NCBI GenBank assembly: GCA_032164245.1
Contig: JAVMKO010000001.1
Location: 74,893,892-74,957,891 of the forward strand
Length of the DNA stretch: 64,000 bases
Source: Sternotherus odoratus
Lineage: Eukaryota > Chordata > Testudines > Kinosternidae
Direction: 5' to 3'
Part shown: positions 33,336 to 44,962 of the stretch, piece by piece
How the letters are laid out: each line of letters opens with the position of its first letter
Numbering within the stretch: the stretch's first letter is position 1
The notes under the pieces: model-generated
Seen by the model: the letters and a program-made list of their open reading frames with translations, nothing else
Database searches by the model: none
What the model was told of the DNA's origin: nothing
Translations under genes and position numbers: made by a program

Positions 33336-33366
33336 CCAATCACAAGACTGCTCTTGTATATAAATA
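33336..33366 (+). promoter_or_regulatory. Histone H1 promoter: CCAAT and TATA
   Basis: CCAAT at 33,336-33,340 and TATATAAATA at 33,357-33,366, the latter 73 bp upstream of the H1 start codon. Confidence 0.85.
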
Positions 33367-33438
33367 CCAGGCAATTGAAGTAGACTAGCCTACGTGTTTT
33401 CGTTTTGTTTTGTTGGTGTATAAGAAATACTAGTTACT

Positions 33439-34083
33439 ATGTCCGAAACGGCGCCTGTTGCTGCTCCTGCTGTCTCTGCTCCGGAGGCAAAAGCCTCTGT
33501 TAAAAAACCGAAGAAGGCGGCAGGAGGCTCTAAAGCCCGCAAGCCTCCAGGTCCCAGCGTGACCGAGCTGATCACCAAAGCAGTGTCCGAATCTAAGGAG
33601 CGCAAAGGGATCTCGTTGGCCGCTCTGAAAAAGGCTCTGGCCGCCGGAGGGTACGATGTGGAGAAAAGCAACAGCCGCATCAAAGTAGGACTCAAGAGCC
33701 TTGTAAGCAAAGGTACGTTGGTGCAGACCAAAGGCACGGGCGCCTCTGGCTCTTTTAAACTCAGCAAGAAGCCGGTTGAGATCAAGGAAAAGGCTCCCAA
33801 GAAAAAGCCAGCGGCCAAGCCTAAGAAACCTGTTGCCAAGAAACCCGCCAGCACCGCCAAGAAACCTAAAAAGGCTGCGATCGTGAAAAAGAGCCCGAAG
33901 AAAGTCAAGAAGCCAGCGGCTTCTGTAGCCAAGAAAACAGCCAAGAGCCCCCAGAAGGTTAAAGCGGCTAAATCAAAGAAGAGTCCGGCTAAGGCGAAAG
34001 CGATGAAACCCAAGGTGGCCAAGACCAAGCCGACCAAACCTAAAGTAGCAAAGGCTAAGAAGGCAGCGCCCAAGAAGAAGTAA
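33439..34083 (+). CDS. Linker histone H1, intact
   Basis: A 214-residue intronless H1, which binds linker DNA at the nucleosome entry and exit. Residues 1-36 form the Ala/Pro/Lys-rich N-tail (starting [11 protein letters not shown]). Residues ~37-112 form the winged-helix globular domain ([58 protein letters not shown]). The rest is a Lys/Ala/Pro tail with repeated KKPKKA and SPKK-like motifs. Promoter elements and a perfect 3' stem-loop are present, so it should be a functional S-phase gene. It is the only intact H1 here; a ruined copy lies in the matching position of the second block (43.1 kb). Confidence 0.98.
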   Translation: MSETAPVAAPAVSAPEAKASVKKPKKAAGGSKARKPPGPSVTELITKAVSESKERKGISLAALKKALAAGGYDVEKSNSRIKVGLKSLVSKGTLVQTKGTGASGSFKLSKKPVEIKEKAPKKKPAAKPKKPVAKKPASTAKKPKKAAIVKKSPKKVKKPAASVAKKTAKSPQKVKAAKSKKSPAKAKAMKPKVAKTKPTKPKVAKAKKAAPKKK

Positions 34084-34118
34084 AGACTCCCCTTTAAAAA
34101 AAAATAAATAAACCCAAC

Positions 34119-34158
34119 GGCTCTTTTAAGAGCCACCCACACCTTTCAAAAAAGAAGC
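34119..34158 (+). terminator. H1 stem-loop and downstream element
   Basis: GGCTCTTTTAAGAGCC at 34,119-34,134, followed by the purine-rich AAAGAAGCTCG (about 34,148-34,158) that would pair with U7 snRNA. Confidence 0.95.
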
Positions 34159-35195
34159 TCGTTCACTTAGCGATAATGCTGCTTTCTAAGACAGAAGTTA
34201 CCTTCTCCCCTTACCACTTATGTACAAACACAATGAGGGAAGCACACATTAACTGCTCTGGGTCAAAGAAAAGCGACCCCGGTCAAAACGTATATACTGA
34301 ATGCGATTTTACTGTAGCCCATTTTCCCTAACGCCCGGCAAATTAGTTTTGACTTGGTGATTATTTTTGACTTATTTTGAGAGAGAAAAAAAGCCTACAG
34401 GGTGCAGCTTTCAAGCAGTTGGAGGAATCAGGCATCACCACATATTGTAAAAGGAATTTGTACAGTGTCCTCGCATAAGAACCTCTGGTCACAATGGGCG
34501 ATTTAGAGGACTCGGTGTGGACGGAACGTTGAATACATATATATGGCCAAAATCCATTTCCGGTTTGCTGGCGGGAGGGAATGAAGCAGTTGGTAAATTT
34601 GAAAAGCCCGCTCTGTGCAAGGATTGGCCAGACAACCCGTAACGTTATTCCTATTCCGAGGAAATCCGACTACTTTCATTGACGTTTAACTGTTGAGGAG
34701 AATCTTCATAAATGTTTATAGTTCACATTTTTCCGGCCTTCCCTCCAAATTCAAATTCATAGGTCATTTAGATTAGAAAACTTTCCCCCCACCCCGCGAG
34801 CTGAGAACGATAAATGGTACCGTATTTTCCATTTTATTGTTTTGCATAATACAAGTCGTATTGTCTCTGGAATTTTCATCTAGTAATGTTACCATCGTTT
34901 TAGGATTTCCTACTTCCCGGCTATTAACACAGAGCAACCAAATTGGTTAAACAATTCCAAGAAAAGTAAATTGTGCCAATTTAATCCCTCTTTCACCGGG
35001 GCACTCACAGGCATTTGTCTCTTACAAACATTGCACAAAACTAACGAACACATCTCAAACTAGTACAGGTATAGTCACTTGTTTGTAGAAACAGTCGTGA
35101 ACAAGTGTTAAAGTTCACTTTCGGCTAACTATATTTTAGTTACAGTAAGTGTGATTCTGTGACAGATAATCAAGCCCTTTCTTGATTTTGTAGGT
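34159..35195. other. Histone spacer with an orphan promoter-like motif
   Basis: No gene. At 34,598-34,625 (minus) lies GCGGGCTTTTCAAA preceded by CCAATCCTTGCACAG. A TATATAT stretch lies about 60 bp further (near 34,535), but no histone frame follows. The same arrangement recurs in the second block near 43,907. Confidence 0.5.
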
Positions 35196-35211
35196 GGCTC
35201 TGAAAAGAGCC
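35196..35211 (-). terminator. Histone H2A stem-loop (35 kb gene)
   Basis: GGCTCTTTTCAGAGCC on the minus strand, 44 nt after the stop codon. The TTTC loop is shared by all three intact H2A genes here. Confidence 0.95.
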
Positions 35212-35254
35212 TTTGGGTTTCTTTTGAAAGATTTTTGCTTTTTCCTGATCAGCT

Positions 35255-36356
<1,102 letters not shown>

Positions 36357-36394
36357 ATCGTTTGCTGTTAAACTACCTATATCTATAACCCAAA

Positions 36395-36436
36395 GGCTCT
36401 TTTAAGAGCCATCCACTCTCTCATCTAAAGAGCTCT
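36395..36436 (+). terminator. H2B stem-loop and downstream element
   Basis: GGCTCTTTTAAGAGCC at 36,395-36,410, then AAAGAGCTCT at 36,427-36,436 as the U7-pairing element. Confidence 0.95.
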
Positions 36437-36869
36437 GATATTAAGTAATGTTACGTGTGTTCTTCAAAGTCTAACAGTGTATTTTTAAAAATTGTGCTTT
36501 AGTCCCCAGCGATTTACGAAATGCAGTTTAAACCGCATTTGGGATTTCCAAATGTTAATGGAAAATGTCGTTATTCGACCTCGTTTCTTCCCCTCTCAAC
36601 AAATAGTTCGGTGTCCTGCCCCCACCTCAATATAAAATAGGGCTAAACGGCTTATCCAGCAAATAAAATATTTGAAATGTTACATGACACGGTTCAGGAC
36701 TATTTTACTGAAGAATAATCCTAGAGGTTCGACTACAGAGTTTTGGCTCCATGGGACTGTTAAATATAAAAAATAGGAAATGTTAAAGGCTACGTGTGTG
36801 TTGCAGCTCCTTTCAGTGACTTTTAAAAGCATTTGGGTCGTTTGGAAGTTGCAGAAGATGGCTGAGCTG
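36437..36869. other. Histone spacer
   Basis: No gene seen between the H2B 3' end and the H3 remnant. Confidence 0.5.
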
Positions 36870-37025
36870 AGCATCTTGTGAGCCTCCTCACCACAGATAC
36901 GGCGGCGTTGGATGTCCGTGGGTAGGGTGGTGACTCTCGGCGTGAGTAGCGCTCAGGTTAAAGTTAATAATTAAAGAGCCCCATAGCGGCCGAACCCTGG
37001 AAGCAGAGATCGAAAGCGGTTGCCA
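36870..37025 (-). pseudogene. Histone H3 remnant, 3' part (block 1)
   Basis: On the minus strand, GCCTCCTCACCACAGATACG at the left edge corresponds to the RRIRGER end of H3. The next 75 bp match the [11 protein letters not shown] and IHAKRVT codons with changes. After a gap, GCCGAACCCTGGAAGCAGAG matches the RFQSSAVMA region. Frame and length are both broken and the N-terminal half is gone. Its place after H2B matches the H3 genes of the other two blocks. Confidence 0.75.
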
Positions 37026-38023
37026 CAAGCTTGCTGGTGAAATTCAGGCTCCGAGAACCACCGGTACCGCGTTCTTCTGCTGCCCCCCGCCCCTCATTCT
37101 ACAAACCCGCCTTCCCGTCTCTGCCACCTCGGTGCATATTTATTTCTTCCTTTATAGCAGAGGCTCCGTGTCTCGCTATTTTCCTTTCAAAACGACCACT
37201 TCTTTAATCAATGCCACTCCTGTTCTCTTTCTCTTACCACTGAACACCCATCATCGGAGAGAAGGAAGGGGCGGGAATAATAGAAGTAGTTAACCCAGAG
37301 AATGGCTGAAACCTCTTTCAATACTCGTCTTTTGTGTTTTAATATACGGTTATTTAGAGAGTGGCACAACTACCTTTCAGTAATTATTCAAGTCTCCTGC
37401 TTATCATTCGCATACCCCATCTCAAAATAACCCATTGGCGTCCTTTTTTACAAGTTACTTTTTGCCCGATTGAGAATAAAGGTTTCCATGTGATCCAACT
37501 GTTTAAAAGTAAAATAGAAAATACTTTGACTATACCCAGCCCCAACCCTTTGTTACACGATGATGTTTCAAAATCCAATAGAAAGCCCCGCAGAAGATAA
37601 TTTTATACCCCGTGAATATTCAAACCCCACAAACAGAAGCCTAGGTAGTTCGAAGTATTTTCAAAGGAGAAATACCGCAGAAGACTATAATTAACCAATC
37701 GTTTAGCAGCGCGGGCTTTTCAAATTAGCCAATGGGTAAATCTCGCTCTCAATTGCCAAACAGAAACCATACTTTGGTCACAACCACCCAGCTACTCCCT
37801 TCCCTGTTCCCTCACTTGCTATCCTCGGTTTTGTGCGACTCCAGGAACGGCTCCTCCCCCCCCCCCAAAAAAAAAAAACAACAACAACAACAAACAAACA
37901 AGCTAAGCTTTGTAGCAGGGACTGGAAAGAGTTCTGCTCTCCTTCCCCGGAGATTCCTCCCCCTGCGAGACTGTTTCCAAGGCCACCTCCAATGAACAGA
38001 TGTCTTAACAAGAGTTTATAGAA
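37026..38023. other. Spacer with orphan H3-type promoter motif
   Basis: No gene. GCGGGCTTTTCAAA at 37,711-37,724 followed by CCAAT (37,729-37,733) is the arrangement found about 150 bp upstream of the live H3 at 57,795, but the sequence that follows is simple A/C repeat, not histone. Confidence 0.5.
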
Positions 38024-38482
38024 CAGGGTTGGGCAAACTTTTTGGCCCCAGGGCTACATGGGGTTGCAAAACTACTTGTCTCCTGACCACCCCTCCCAGG
38101 CCCCCCCCCCACCCTCAATGCCCCCCAGGAACCCACCCCATACTCTACCCCCCTCCTGCTCCCTGACTGCTGCAACCCCTATCCATCCCCCAGCCCCTGA
38201 CAGACCCCCAGGACTCCCACCTGCCTCTCCTGTTTCCCATCCCATGACCACCACCCTCAGAACCTCCGCCCCATCCAACCCCCGGTTCCCTTACTATGCC
38301 GCTGAGAACAGCATGTCTGCCAGCCGTGCGGCCCAGCAGGAGCCAGACACGCTGCCGTGCTGCCTCGCAGGAGCGCTCACCCTGCTCGCCAGAGTGGTGC
38401 CTGCGTGGTAGCATGGCTGCAGAGGTGGAGGACAGCAGGGGAGGGGCTACACTTCCTGGCGGGAAGCTCAGGGGCCAGGCAA
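38024..38482 (+). mobile_element. hAT-like element, truncated
   Basis: Starts with CAGGGTTGGGCAAACTTTTT, a hAT-type terminus, followed by CCCC-rich sequence. No inverted right end is visible. The interior has no transposase. Confidence 0.55.
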
Positions 38483-38585
38483 GATTTTTTAGTGTGGGGT
38501 ACCCTAAACACTGGAGTACAGAATCATTCAGTACATCAATCAATCATTTGCTCTCTGACTTACTTACCCATAGATTATTTAAGTA

Positions 38586-38764
38586 CACTGGACCGTCACT
38601 AGAATGGATGTTAATAGAACATGAATTCGGCTATAATATGGTTGCGGTCATGGATCCCAAAATAGAACACGGTCATTTTATTTAATTTCACTTTAACATG
38701 GTCCCCGCTATAACACGGTACTCGGCATGGATCCCAAATCCCGTATTTTAGTGAGAGTCCAGTG
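38586..38764. mobile_element. Tc1/mariner (Tigger/pogo-like) MITE
   Basis: Inverted termini CACTGGACCGTCACTA and the complement of CACTGGACTCTCACTA are flanked by TA on both sides (38,584-38,585 and 38,765-38,766). The interior has TTCGGCTATAATATGG and CCGCTATAACACGG motifs like those of Tigger ends. Confidence 0.75.
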
Positions 38765-38804
38765 TATTTCTTCACAGTTTATGCTCATTGGGCCAGGGAA
38801 AGCA

Positions 38805-38900
38805 AGAGCATGACTCTGTACTCCAGTGATTAGGGCACCCTCCTTAGGGGTAGAAACACAGGGTCTAGTCCCCTACCTTAATCACTTTTTCATTACAGTA
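38805..38900 (+). mobile_element. tRNA-related SINE fragment
   Basis: TCCAGTGATTAGGGCACCC resembles an A box, followed about 40 bp later by a B-box-like AGGGTCTAGTCCCCT. Short and diverged; a chance or different family is possible. Confidence 0.4.
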
Positions 38901-39679
38901 TTTATGCACAGTAGAACACTTTCCACAGGAGAGACTGAGGGAGTCCCACTTCAGAATGGGTTATTTTGTAGCTTTTTTCCTTATTATATAAACTACAATA
39001 TGTGGCTGGGAGAATAAGGTGATAAATGAATGAACCATGTGATAACTTAATTTACTGTGTTCCTTTGTCTCTCTGTCCACAAACAGCTAGTCTTAATCAC
39101 TTCACCTACTCTGTGCAAACCAGAGCTGCAAGACATTACCATCTCTTGACCCTTGTCCTAAGGACTCCCTTTAAAACATCACCTACCTTTAAGCCCACCC
39201 AATAGTGCTGTCACATATGCTACCAGACTGCTGCAAATCCTCATGGATAGATGTGGGCAAGTTTCTGTGCAGTAAAGCAGCTTTCTGCACTGTAACTCCT
39301 GAGGTGTACATACTGCCAAGCCACTTAGTGTGCAGAAACTGCACAGTTGCAGAGCTGTTAAAAAAACGCCCTGACAAGAGGTATAGAGCTTTTTTCACAG
39401 GGGCTACAGCACGGCAGTGCCAGTGTAGACACCCAGGTAAAAATGCAACACTGAGATTGGCCTCCAGGAGGTGTCTCACAATGCCTGTTCTGGCCTCTTT
39501 GGATATTGGTTTGAACTCTACTGCCCTGCCCTTAGGTAATCAACCGTAAGCCCCACAGGTTACATTCCTGGGGAATTTTGAAAGTCCCCTTCTTGTTTGC
39601 TCTGTGACACATGCAGTGGCCCAGAGCATCTTTCCAGGTGGCCATGCCTGCTTCACGCACCAGGCTCTCTCCCACTTGG

Positions 39680-40240
39680 AACAATTCAGAGCTCCTGGAC
39701 TCACTAGTATTTGGGGAAAGGAGATTGTTCAGTGCCAGCTGCGCTCCAGACATAGGTATTATGATGCCTGGGACATATTTCACGATGCATGACAAAAAGG
39801 GGCTATGACTGTGACATATTGCAGTGCAGGGTCAAAGTGAAGGAGCTGTGGAACACCTACCACAAGGTGAGGGAGGCAAACTCCCACTCTGGTGCTGCGC
39901 CCACAAGCTGCTGTTTCTACAAAGAGCTGGATGTGATACTCGGTGGTGATCCTGCCTCCACTGTGATGGCCACTGTGGATACTTCGGTGGCTCACATGCC
40001 AGCAGAGAGTTGACTGACCCAGATGGAGGAAATCTTGAATGAGAATGTGAGGGAGAGCAGGACTGAAAGGCAGAGGACGACTTGGAGATCAGTAATGCAT
40101 GCAGCCAGGAGCTCTTCTCTACCCAGGAGGAGGCTAGCCAGTCACAGCAGTCAGAACTTGGAGAAGCGCAAACAGGAGAGAAGGTCCCTGGCAAAATTGA
40201 CACACCCTGATGTAGCCCAACAATCTACCTACTCTCTCTG
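39680..40240 (+). pseudogene. Harbinger Myb-like exon remnant (plus)
   Basis: SANT-domain remnants in several frames: a SELLDSLVFGERR-like helix, then CDILQCRVKVKELWNTYHKV (39,808-39,867), a CCFYKELDVILGGDP block, and a frame-shifted QSSQNLEKRKQE-type acidic/basic tail. Stops break the frame at 40,011 and later. Confidence 0.75.
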
Positions 40241-40303
40241 GAGATGTGGAGTACCTATGCCAATGGGAGTAGGCCCTCCTATCAGCATAAGAAGCTTCTT
40301 GAC

Positions 40304-40426
40304 TAGGATGACCAGATGTCCTGATTTTATAGGGACAGTCCCCATTTTTTATTCTTTTTCTTATATATGCTCCTATTACCCCCACCCCCTGTCCTGATTT
40401 TTCACATTTGATGTCTGGTCAACCTA
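40304..40426. mobile_element. 123-bp hAT-like MITE with 8-bp duplication
   Basis: Termini TAGGATGACCAGA and the complement of TAGGTTGACCAGA are flanked by the perfect direct repeat TTCTTGAC (40,296-40,303 and 40,427-40,434). A truncated relative lies at 45,076-45,175. Confidence 0.9.
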
Positions 40427-40559
40427 TTCTTGACTGAAGTGTTACAGTGCCACAACTGCATCAATGCAACTGCGCTGCTGCAGTGTGTTATAAGTGTAGG
40501 CAAGCCCACAGACAATGCAGTTGCTACTTGTGCCTGCTTACTGCAGTGGTGTCACCCAA

Positions 40560-40690
40560 AGTCTTTGCAGGGTGGCATGGGAAAATGTCCTATTGAAGAG
40601 GAAGAAATAGAAGACAGCCATCCCTAGAAACCTTCAGGAGAGGATTGCCGAGCATCTCCATGAAAGTTTCAGAGATTTCTCAAATGGATA
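40560..40690 (+). pseudogene. Third Harbinger gene, fragment
   Basis: The plus strand reads IPRNLQERIAEHLHESFRDF at about 40,620-40,680, aligning with ALPRNLLRWIHRYLLESFIE of the intact third ORF. Before it, a WHGKMSY..GRN stretch (after one stop) aligns with WRG.VSYHGG..N. Its position to the left of a minus-strand Myb remnant matches the other Harbinger copies. Confidence 0.6.
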
Positions 40691-40949
40691 GAGACATCCC
40701 TGTGTACAAGTGTTCCACATACCCACCAACCTCCTGCCTAACTCAATAAGGGGAATGTAAAGTAGATGTCAACTCTACTTCTGTTTCTTATCCTGATACC
40801 TTTTCTCATAGAAGCAAAGCAATGAAAAGTTAATACTTTTGTCTTATTAACTTGGGGATGGGTCGGGTGCCATCTTTTAAACTAAATATAATAAGGGGAA
40901 ATGCATCGGCACACTTACCTGAGGTCTCTCTCCCTTCATCCACTTCATC

Positions 40950-41350
40950 TGTGCTAGACTATTGGGGCTGGTAGATTATGGCAGAGTTGTAAACAGGTCC
41001 TTGGCCGTGGCATGGCAGGAGCCCCTTGTCACGTCTCTTCTGTTTTATTTGCTGTTCACAGTATGACATACAGTTCATTGCAAAAGCAGCAGGCCAGAGA
41101 CTCAACAGCAGATTGATTGTTGCACGCCCTGGCCTTGTGGTATACATTGCAGAATTCCTTTGCTTTCATAAAGCACTGCTACTGAACCTTGTCACATCCC
41201 CTAGCCTACATCCTCATGTTCAGAGATATCCATGTTTCTAGGGCTGACCCATAGCTGTGCTTTATAGCCTCTTCTCCCCCCAGGCCTAGAAAATCCAATA
41301 CTTCCTGTTAATCATGCAGAAGCACATCTAGTAAGTGGAGCAGGCATTGT
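40950..41350 (-). pseudogene. Harbinger Myb-like exon remnant (minus)
   Basis: On the minus strand, fragments in several frames match the SANT exon: a YWIF..AWGEEAIK helix near 41,290, a CNVYHKARACNNQSAV stretch near 41,130 and a CCFCNELYVIL block near 41,080. Heavily decayed. Confidence 0.55.
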
Positions 41351-41773
41351 TCGTTGGGCAGGTGCACCTGACAAAGCAAAGCTGTTAGATGTCATGGTCA
41401 AGGTGTTGAATCAGGAAAAGGCATTAAAAAATACTTGGCAGGTGGCTTGTGTGGTTGGGGATGGGGATTTCCACATCTCTGACCCCTGCATAGTAGAGTT
41501 AAAAATAGTGACCAGAGCCATCACAAGGAATTGGGCATTGTGGGACAGCTGCTGGAGGATTATTAGTGTAAATACACATTATGCAGTTCCTACACTAGGG
41601 AACTGGTCATCTTCAATAGGTCAACCAGCTCCATGCTGTTAGGGCAAATGGTTTACTGTGTTGTCATAGTGGAGTGTTTGTTGCCCAGAGACAAATCTAA
41701 GTGTAGACACATGCACAAATAGGTTGACTCAAGGTGGTTTATGGTGCGCTAAATTTGTAGCGTAGACCAGGCC

Positions 41774-42419
41774 TGAATTGCAAGCAGAACATTAAAATTC
41801 TGCTCTCTTAAACTCTGCTATTCTTTTGTCCTTTTTGTATGATTTGCATCTTGAAATAAAGGGATCTAAAAAGCTAGAAAACATCTTCCCCAACTATCAC
41901 TACTGGACCACCCCTTCCAAAAAAATGTATAAAAGAAAAGCAATTTTTTTTTAAACGTACTATGTTTAATTGAAAACCCTTCCTTCCTTCTCCAATACAA
42001 AAGGGTAGCAGAGATGGGTGCATACAGGTTGATTGCTTTGTGTAAGTGGTGGGGGAGGAGTGGAAAGTGAAGGTGAGTGACCTAGTGGGTTCAAATTGAA
42101 ATGGGGGGGGGGGGACAGTTTCTGCACCAAGTAATCAGTATTTGAAGGGATTCCCCAACCCTTGTGCCTTGGCTCACAGGGGTACTAAAGCAGCAATATC
42201 ATGGGCAGCCTCGCAGTAATCATGTTTTAATGCAATGGCATTTCTTATTGCTCCAGCCCTAATCCTCCAAAAGTTCCTGGTTGTTTGTTGATAATTATTT
42301 TTCTGTCCTTTCTTTAAAAAAATAAAAATAAAATAAAAGTGTAGGTTCTGGGGCAGAGATAATCTCCCATTCTACGTTGGTACAGTACCTAGAACAACGG
42401 GGATCTGATGCTGTTTGGG
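41774..42419. other. Intergenic, no gene seen
   Basis: Poly-T and poly-G runs only. Confidence 0.5.
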
Positions 42420-42497
42420 GCCTTCTACACATTCAGCTTCTTAGTTGAGCCTTTTGCTCCGGGAGCAGAAACAGAAGCAGCAGCAATAGGCGCGTGT
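42420..42497 (-). pseudogene. Histone H1 5' fragment, inverted
   Basis: The minus strand matches the first 25 or so codons of H1 (CTGTTTCTGCTCCCGGAGCA, equivalent to [10 protein letters not shown]), with ATA where the ATG should be (about 42,500). It is oriented opposite to the rest of the dead H1 at 43,085, so an inversion or separate event split the gene. Confidence 0.75.
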
Positions 42498-42931
42498 CTG
42501 ATATAACAGAAGTTTTTTATAATTAATTTGTCTCCCATATTTAAAGTTGAGGAACCTGGCGGGCTTATGTTATTGCTTCTTTTCTTCATCAATTTGCACT
42601 GTACAGATTGATTTGAATCCCTGCCTTGCTACACAGATTTGGAGAAAACCCTTTAAAGAAAAACATTCTAGTTGAACTTCCTAAGGTACTGATTTCATTT
42701 CCATGAAAAAACAAGTCCGCCGCCTCCCCACACTTTATCTTTGAAGTGTCTCCAACGGGAGGCTGCACTGAGTAAAAATACTCTATTTCCCCTTCACTGG
42801 GCTGTATGAGATGATTCTATGGCATATATTGTACAAAAAGTACGTTTTTTAACTACAAAAAAAAAACCCAAAAAAACAAAACACACACCTGAGGGAGGAA
42901 GAAAGTCCTTTCTAGCTCTCAGTGAACCAAT

Positions 42932-43025
42932 CACAGAGCTCAGAGTGGTAGCCATGTTAATCTGTATCATCAAGGAGGAGACCAACAAATGTATTATGGC
43001 ATAAGCTTTCCTGGGTGTAAAAAAC
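42932..43025 (+). repeat. Degenerate interspersed repeat (27.6-kb family)
   Basis: CAGAGTGGTAGCCATGTTAATCTG and a GCATAAGCTTTCCTGGG block resemble the repeat at 32,452. It lies between the two H1 fragments, and its insertion may have helped break the gene. Confidence 0.5.
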
Positions 43026-43084
43026 AGACATCAATTGTACTTTTCCTGCCTTCTCGCTCCCCCTAATAAAGTATGTAGGATACT

Positions 43085-43590
43085 GCGTTACAAGCAGAAG
43101 AAAGCAGCGGGAGATCGTAAATTCTCGCACCGAGCTCATTACCAAAGCAATGGCTCTTCAAAAGGCTCAGGCAGCTGGAGGGTACGATGTGGTGCAAAGC
43201 AACCGCATTAGGAACCTGATGATCCAGGGGATCTTGGTCCGGATCAAAGGCTCTAGTGGGCTTCTTTCAATTTAACAAGGCGACGACGGAAACCAAAGAA
43301 AAGGCGCCGAAGAAAAAGCCGGTGGCAAGAAACCAATTACCAAGAAGCTATAGCCCTGCGAGTGAGTTCGGGGAGGGGGAGCCAAGAACACGGAAGCTGC
43401 ATTTGTCAAGAAAGCAGCCAGGAGCCCCCGCCAAAAAAGCCGCCAAACTTAACGAGGCAGCTACGGGTCCGACTGCCAAGCCTACAAGGAGACCAAAGCA
43501 AGAAAGCTAAGGCGGCGGCACCCACGCAGTGACATTGCCGAGAAGGCTCTTCTCACGCAAATAAACCCAACGCCTGTGTTAAGAACCACC
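43085..43590 (+). pseudogene. Histone H1 pseudogene (block 2)
   Basis: The globular domain and tail of H1 are recognisable: TELITKAMALQKAQAAGGYD at about 43,135-43,195, then SNRIRNLMIQGILVRIKGSS, then frame-shifted K/A/P-rich codons. About 40 bp of the globular domain is deleted (the [10 protein letters not shown] region). A degraded stem-loop (GCCTGTGTTAAGAACC, about 43,572-43,587) and the following CGAAAGGAGCTAAAAG still mark the 3' end. It sits where H1 sits in block 1, upstream of H2A. Confidence 0.9.
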
Positions 43591-44151
43591 CGTCTGACCC
43601 TTCCCGAAAGGAGCTAAAAGACCAAATTAATCTAACAACGTCCTGGTGCTTCGCAGGAAAGGCCAAAAAAAAACCACCCTCCCCCCAAAAAACCACTTTC
43701 TCAATACTTAACCTGGGGAAGGCGGAATTAAATGCTTATTTACGTGCACCACTGTGAATGTGAAACGTTTCCCGAAAGTGTCTTGTTCCTTTCTTACTGT
43801 AATTGTGCAACCTATGCGAGAGATCTATATTATGAACGTTAACGGGCCAAGTAAGCTGAGACTAGTCTTGGGCTCCCATATCCCGTGTATGGCGCTGTGC
43901 TCTCAATTTGAAAAACCCGCGTTGTCAAAGGATTGGCCAGTGACAACTACCAGTGTTAATTCCCTTAAAGAGAACAATTACAGACACTCCTTTGCCATTT
44001 TTATTAGTAGTTTAATACAGTTCCGTTAATATCTTAACCCACGCCTCCTGCTACAAGTATTAATTATTTTAAAGATATATTTTAAGTTACCCGGTTCTTT
44101 CCTAGGTTAAAAGAAAGCGAGAGATTAAGCTCTTTTTTGAGTTTGTGGAGT
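43591..44151. other. Histone spacer with orphan promoter-like motif
   Basis: The motif TTTGAAAAACCCGC (43,907-43,920) with AAGGATTGGCC beyond it parallels 34,598-34,625 of block 1. This supports duplication of the whole H1-H2A interval. No gene. Confidence 0.5.
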
Positions 44152-44167
44152 GGCTCTGAAAAGAGCC
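44152..44167 (-). terminator. Histone H2A stem-loop (44 kb gene)
   Basis: GGCTCTTTTCAGAGCC on the minus strand, 48 nt after the stop codon. Confidence 0.95.
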
Positions 44168-44214
44168 TTTACGATAGTTTTTGGAGTAATTTTTCCGTTT
44201 TTCCTTGGTTGTTT

Positions 44215-44619
<405 letters not shown>

Positions 44620-44662
44620 TCAGCTACACTAGAAAAAATATGCCAGTTAATTCCTAGCTCGC

Positions 44663-44962
44663 TTTTATAGCCTGTTTGCAGCGCAAAACGCTTTGTGATA
44701 GGCTGAAAGGAAGCTATGGTTTGACTAGCCAATAGTGATGCGAATCTTATTCTGACCAGTGATAAATTTCATGTGAGGTTAATGAAGAAGCATGTCTTCT
44801 GTGCAATAGGAAATTAGAAAAAAATTGTCATTTTTCAAAAGTTATCTATAAATAGGCACCCTCCCGAATTTCTATGCATGTTTTTGAGCTGGCTGGAGAC
44901 AGGAACGTACACAAAAAAAGATAGAAGGCATGAGAAGTAAAAATAAACTAGGTGCTTTCAGC
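44663..44962. promoter_or_regulatory. Divergent H2A-H2B promoter, H2B side orphaned
   Basis: H2A TATA at 44,663-44,670 (minus), TGATAGGCTGAAA at 44,696-44,708, CCAAT at 44,729-44,733, and CTATAAATAG near 44,847 pointing right toward the dead H2B at 44,963. Confidence 0.8.

Larger units (their letters stand above)
39190..41773. mobile_element. Compound PIF/Harbinger remnant
   Basis: Contains two Myb-like remnants facing each other (plus at 39,680-40,240; minus at 40,950-41,350) and a piece of the third Harbinger gene. No transposase is recognised. The right end GTAGCGTAGACCAGGCC (about 41,758-41,773) resembles the terminus at 1763. The left end is unclear. Two elements may abut here. Confidence 0.6.

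Noticed and set aside
33390..34142. 250-codon frame antisense to H1
   Set aside because: Leu/Phe/Ala-rich mirror of the lysine-rich H1 tail; a compositional shadow.
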